Part shown: one piece after another, positions 5,313-6,617 of the stretch | Layout: the number at the start of each line of letters is the position of its first letter | Position numbering within the stretch: position 1 is the stretch's first letter | Source: Gammaproteobacteria bacterium | GTDB taxonomy: Bacteria > Pseudomonadota > Gammaproteobacteria > UBA5335 > SLRW01 | Length of the DNA: 6,617 nt | Direction of reading: 5' to 3' | Assembly (NCBI GenBank): GCA_007130745.1 | Contig: SLRW01000079.1 | Location: 1 to 6,617 of the forward strand | Notes under the pieces: model-generated | Database searches by the model: none | Told to the model about the DNA's origin: nothing | Seen by the model: the letters and a program-made list of their open reading frames with translations, nothing else | Made by a program: the position numbers and the translations under genes

Positions 5313-5367
5313 CGAACCTAGGTTGGCGGAGTCAGAGTCCGCAGTCCTACCACTAGACGATCCCCCA
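5294..5367 (-). tRNA. tRNA-Gln, anticodon CUG
   Basis: A 74-nt tRNA on the minus strand. The acceptor stem TGGGGGA (5367-5361) pairs with TCCCCCA, followed by discriminator G and an encoded CCA at 5296-5294. The anticodon stem GCGGA/TCCGC encloses loop CTCTGAC, giving anticodon CTG, which reads CAG (Gln). The T-arm is CCTAGG-TTCGAAT-CCTAG, and the D-arm carries AGTGGTAGGAC. The unusual U1 start and CCCCAGCCA end match gammaproteobacterial tRNA-Gln. It lies 103 bp downstream of rpsI on the same strand, with no clear separate promoter visible, so it may be co-transcribed or use a weak promoter. Its 3' end is duplicated 231 bp away. Confidence 0.96.
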
Positions 5368-5447
5368 ATTAAAATCTGATTATTCTGATTGCTGCCGGTT
5401 ACTGCCCAGGGGAGTCTTGCAGCACCAGAATCTCAGCCACGAGGTGA

Positions 5448-5465
5448 CCTGGCAGATCAGCCAGG
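5448..5465. other. hairpin just downstream of rpsI
   Basis: CCTGGC (5448-5453) and GCCAGG (5460-5465) form a perfect 6-bp stem with a 6-nt loop, starting 5 nt after the rpsI stop on the minus strand. No T-run follows, so it is more likely a message-stabilising or processing structure between rpsI and tRNA-Gln than an intrinsic terminator. The remaining 5368-5447 holds nothing I can name. Confidence 0.4.
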
Positions 5466-5470
5466 CCCAA

Positions 5471-5863
5471 TTAACGCTTGGAGAACTGGGGTGCGCGACG
5501 GGCTTTGCGCAGGCCGACTTTCTTGCGCTCCACCTGACGGGCATCGCGGGTGACGTACCCGGCGCGGCGCAGCTGTTCTCTGAGACTTTCGTCATACTGG
5601 ATCAGCGCCCGGGTAATGCCATGGCGCATGGCGCCGGCCTGGCCGGTACCACCGCCACCAGAAACCGTCGCATAGACATCGAAACGATCCAGCATATCGA
5701 CGTTCTCCAGCGGCTGGCGCACCACCATGCGCGCGGTCTCGCGGCCGAAGAACTCATCCAGCGGACGATCGTTGACCATAATACGGCCCTTGCCGGGGCG
5801 CAGGAAAACACGCGCCGTTGAGCGCTTGCGTCGACCGGTACCGTAATTGAAATTGTCTGCCAT
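5471..5863 (-). CDS. rpsI: 30S ribosomal protein S9
   Basis: 130 residues, the same length as E. coli S9. It is a small-subunit head protein whose C-terminal tail reaches the P-site tRNA. The N-terminal YGTGRRKRSTARVFLRPGKG is characteristic. The S9 signature GGGGTGQAGAMRHGITRAL is at 69-87. The basic tail KKVGLRKARRAPQFSKR ends in Arg130, the residue that contacts tRNA in E. coli. ATG at 5863 begins MADNFNYGTGRRK. It follows rplM by 38 bp, forming the conserved rplM-rpsI operon. Confidence 0.98.
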   Translation of the reverse strand: MADNFNYGTGRRKRSTARVFLRPGKGRIMVNDRPLDEFFGRETARMVVRQPLENVDMLDRFDVYATVSGGGGTGQAGAMRHGITRALIQYDESLREQLRRAGYVTRDARQVERKKVGLRKARRAPQFSKR

Positions 5864-5901
5864 GATCTTTGGTTCCCGTTAATCGCCTGGCGTTAAGGCG
5901 C

Positions 5902-6330
5902 TCAGATTTCCAGTGCCCGTGGCTGCTGGGCTTCGTGCTGATGTTCGTTGCCGGCGTACACTTTGAGTTTCTTGAGCATGGCACGCCCCAGCGAAGTGCG
6001 CGGCATCATACCTTTGACGGCGTTGTTAATAGCGCGCTCAGGGTGTTTGGCCATCAGCTTTTCCAGCGAAATCGACTTCATGTTGCCAATATAACCGCTG
6101 TGACTGTAGTACATCTTGTCCTGCATTTTGTTACCGGTGACATGTACCTTGTCGGCGTTGATCACGACAATGTAATCACCCGTATCCACATGCGGCGTGT
6201 ACTCAGGCTTGTGCTTGCCACGCAGGCGCCGGGCAATTTCGCTCGCCAGTCGGCCCAGCGGCTTGCCGGTGGCGTCAACCACGAACCAGTCGCGGGTGAC
6301 ATTCTGATTGTTGGCGGCAAAGGTCTTCAT
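5902..6330 (-). CDS. rplM: 50S ribosomal protein L13
   Basis: 142 residues, exactly the E. coli length. It is an early-assembling large-subunit protein binding 23S rRNA. Visible motifs are WFVVDATGKPLGRLAS at 15-30, GDYIVVINADKVHVTGNK at 51-68, YYSHSGYIG at 74-82, and the family signature GMMPRTSLGRAMLKKLKVY at 107-125, then HQHEAQQP. ATG at 6330 is chosen because it gives the standard MKTF start and has GGAG (6344-6341) 9 nt upstream. The frame stays open to 6378 but has no matching conservation there, and that region is the promoter and leader. In E. coli this operon is autoregulated by L13 at the leader; the leader here is only about 40 nt and no such structure is evident. Confidence 0.98.
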   Translation of the reverse strand: MKTFAANNQNVTRDWFVVDATGKPLGRLASEIARRLRGKHKPEYTPHVDTGDYIVVINADKVHVTGNKMQDKMYYSHSGYIGNMKSISLEKLMAKHPERAINNAVKGMMPRTSLGRAMLKKLKVYAGNEHQHEAQQPRALEI

Positions 6331-6377
6331 CGAAGATCGCTCCGGAACGAACGGGCAGTTAGCTGTAAAGGCGCGCA

Positions 6378-6406
6378 ATCATACTAGCCTGCGGTGCTTT
6401 TATCAA
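6378..6406 (-). promoter_or_regulatory. sigma70 promoter of rplM-rpsI
   Basis: On the minus strand, TTGATA (6406-6401) and TATGAT (6383-6378) are separated by exactly 17 bp, both close to consensus. The predicted start is near 6371, leaving a leader of about 40 nt before the rplM ATG at 6330. The -10 begins directly after the stop of the preceding ferredoxin-like gene, and the -35 and spacer lie inside its last codons. Confidence 0.78.
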
Positions 6407-6617
6407 CGCCATCCTGGGGAATGCTGATTAATCCGTCGCGTACCACCGGCGGTTCGGGCAGACGCAACCGCTCGACGATTTCTCCACGCAGCACATGCCG
6501 ATCAAGGATTTCATCCACGTCGTCCGTCGAATGGTAGGTATACCAGACCGCCTCCGGATAAATCACAAGCACGGGCCCCTCATCACAACGACCCAGACAT
6601 CCGGCCGTATTCACCCG
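6384..6617 (-). CDS. (2Fe-2S) ferredoxin domain protein, C-terminal part (5' end outside window)
   Basis: The frame is open to the window edge, with 77 codons plus a TAG at 6386-6384. RVNTAGCLGRCDEGPVLVIYP matches the second half of the thioredoxin-like [2Fe-2S] ferredoxin fold. The C-x3-C pair (CLGRC) would be the last two of four cluster cysteines; the first two lie outside the window. The following WYTYHSTDDVDEILDRHVLRG is the typical C-terminal helix region. Such small proteins are presumed electron carriers of unknown partner. A GTG at 6614 should not be taken as the start, since the conserved block begins before it. It is co-directional with rplM and overlaps its promoter. Confidence 0.8.
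   Translation of the reverse strand, partial: RVNTAGCLGRCDEGPVLVIYPEAVWYTYHSTDDVDEILDRHVLRGEIVERLRLPEPPVVRDGLISIPQDGVDKSTAG

Noticed and set aside
5448..5465. Intrinsic terminator of rpsI
   Set aside because: The 6-bp stem is not followed by a T-tract on the minus strand; the real terminator is beyond tRNA-Gln.
6331..6378. Longer N-terminus for L13
   Set aside because: The 142-residue form from 6330 matches the family exactly. The extra 16 codons lie over the predicted transcription start and SD.
5869..6387. Plus-strand frame of 172 codons opposite rplM
   Set aside because: A shadow of the L13 gene. The His/Val-rich product has no domain-like pattern.

Overview
The window looks like a chromosomal segment of a gammaproteobacterium. 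The evidence is the protein sequences (RpiA and RplM closely follow their E. coli counterparts in length and motifs), the 5-formyltetrahydrofolate cyclo-ligase / EVE-domain / ilvA / rpiA neighbourhood known from Pseudomonas-like genomes, and a tRNA-Gln of E. coli type with an encoded CCA end. The coding DNA is fairly GC-rich. I cannot resolve the lineage further.

Left block (1-3841), metabolic core. The last 24 codons of a probable 5-formyltetrahydrofolate cyclo-ligase are followed by an EVE-domain protein (+). A convergent pair on the minus strand comes next: an SDR-family oxidoreductase lying downstream of ilvA (threonine deaminase with two C-terminal ACT-like domains). ilvA is divergent from rpiA (ribose-5-phosphate isomerase A, +).

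Middle block (3842-5293), accessory in character. An A+T-rich stretch built as an imperfect inverted repeat of a 9-bp tandem motif follows rpiA. Next is a two-gene toxin-antitoxin-like module: a ribbon-helix-helix ParD-like antitoxin and a zeta-family P-loop kinase. It has its own promoter with a perfect palindrome in the -35/-10 spacer, and a strong rho-independent terminator. A 231-bp repeat unit follows, in which that terminator plus the last 19 nt of tRNA-Gln are duplicated almost exactly.

Right block (5294-6617), translation core, all on the minus strand. A partial (2Fe-2S) ferredoxin-like protein runs off the right edge, followed by a consensus-like sigma70 promoter, rplM (L13), rpsI (S9), tRNA-Gln(CUG) and its terminator. 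The rplM promoter lies over the 3' end of the ferredoxin gene.

The most interesting parts are the duplicated tRNA-3'-end/terminator unit, with inverted ends and a string of internal hairpins, and the regulated RHH-antitoxin/zeta-kinase pair beside it. Together they mark a junction between two core gene blocks that are well separated in genomes such as P. aeruginosa. Everything here was read by eye, with no database search.
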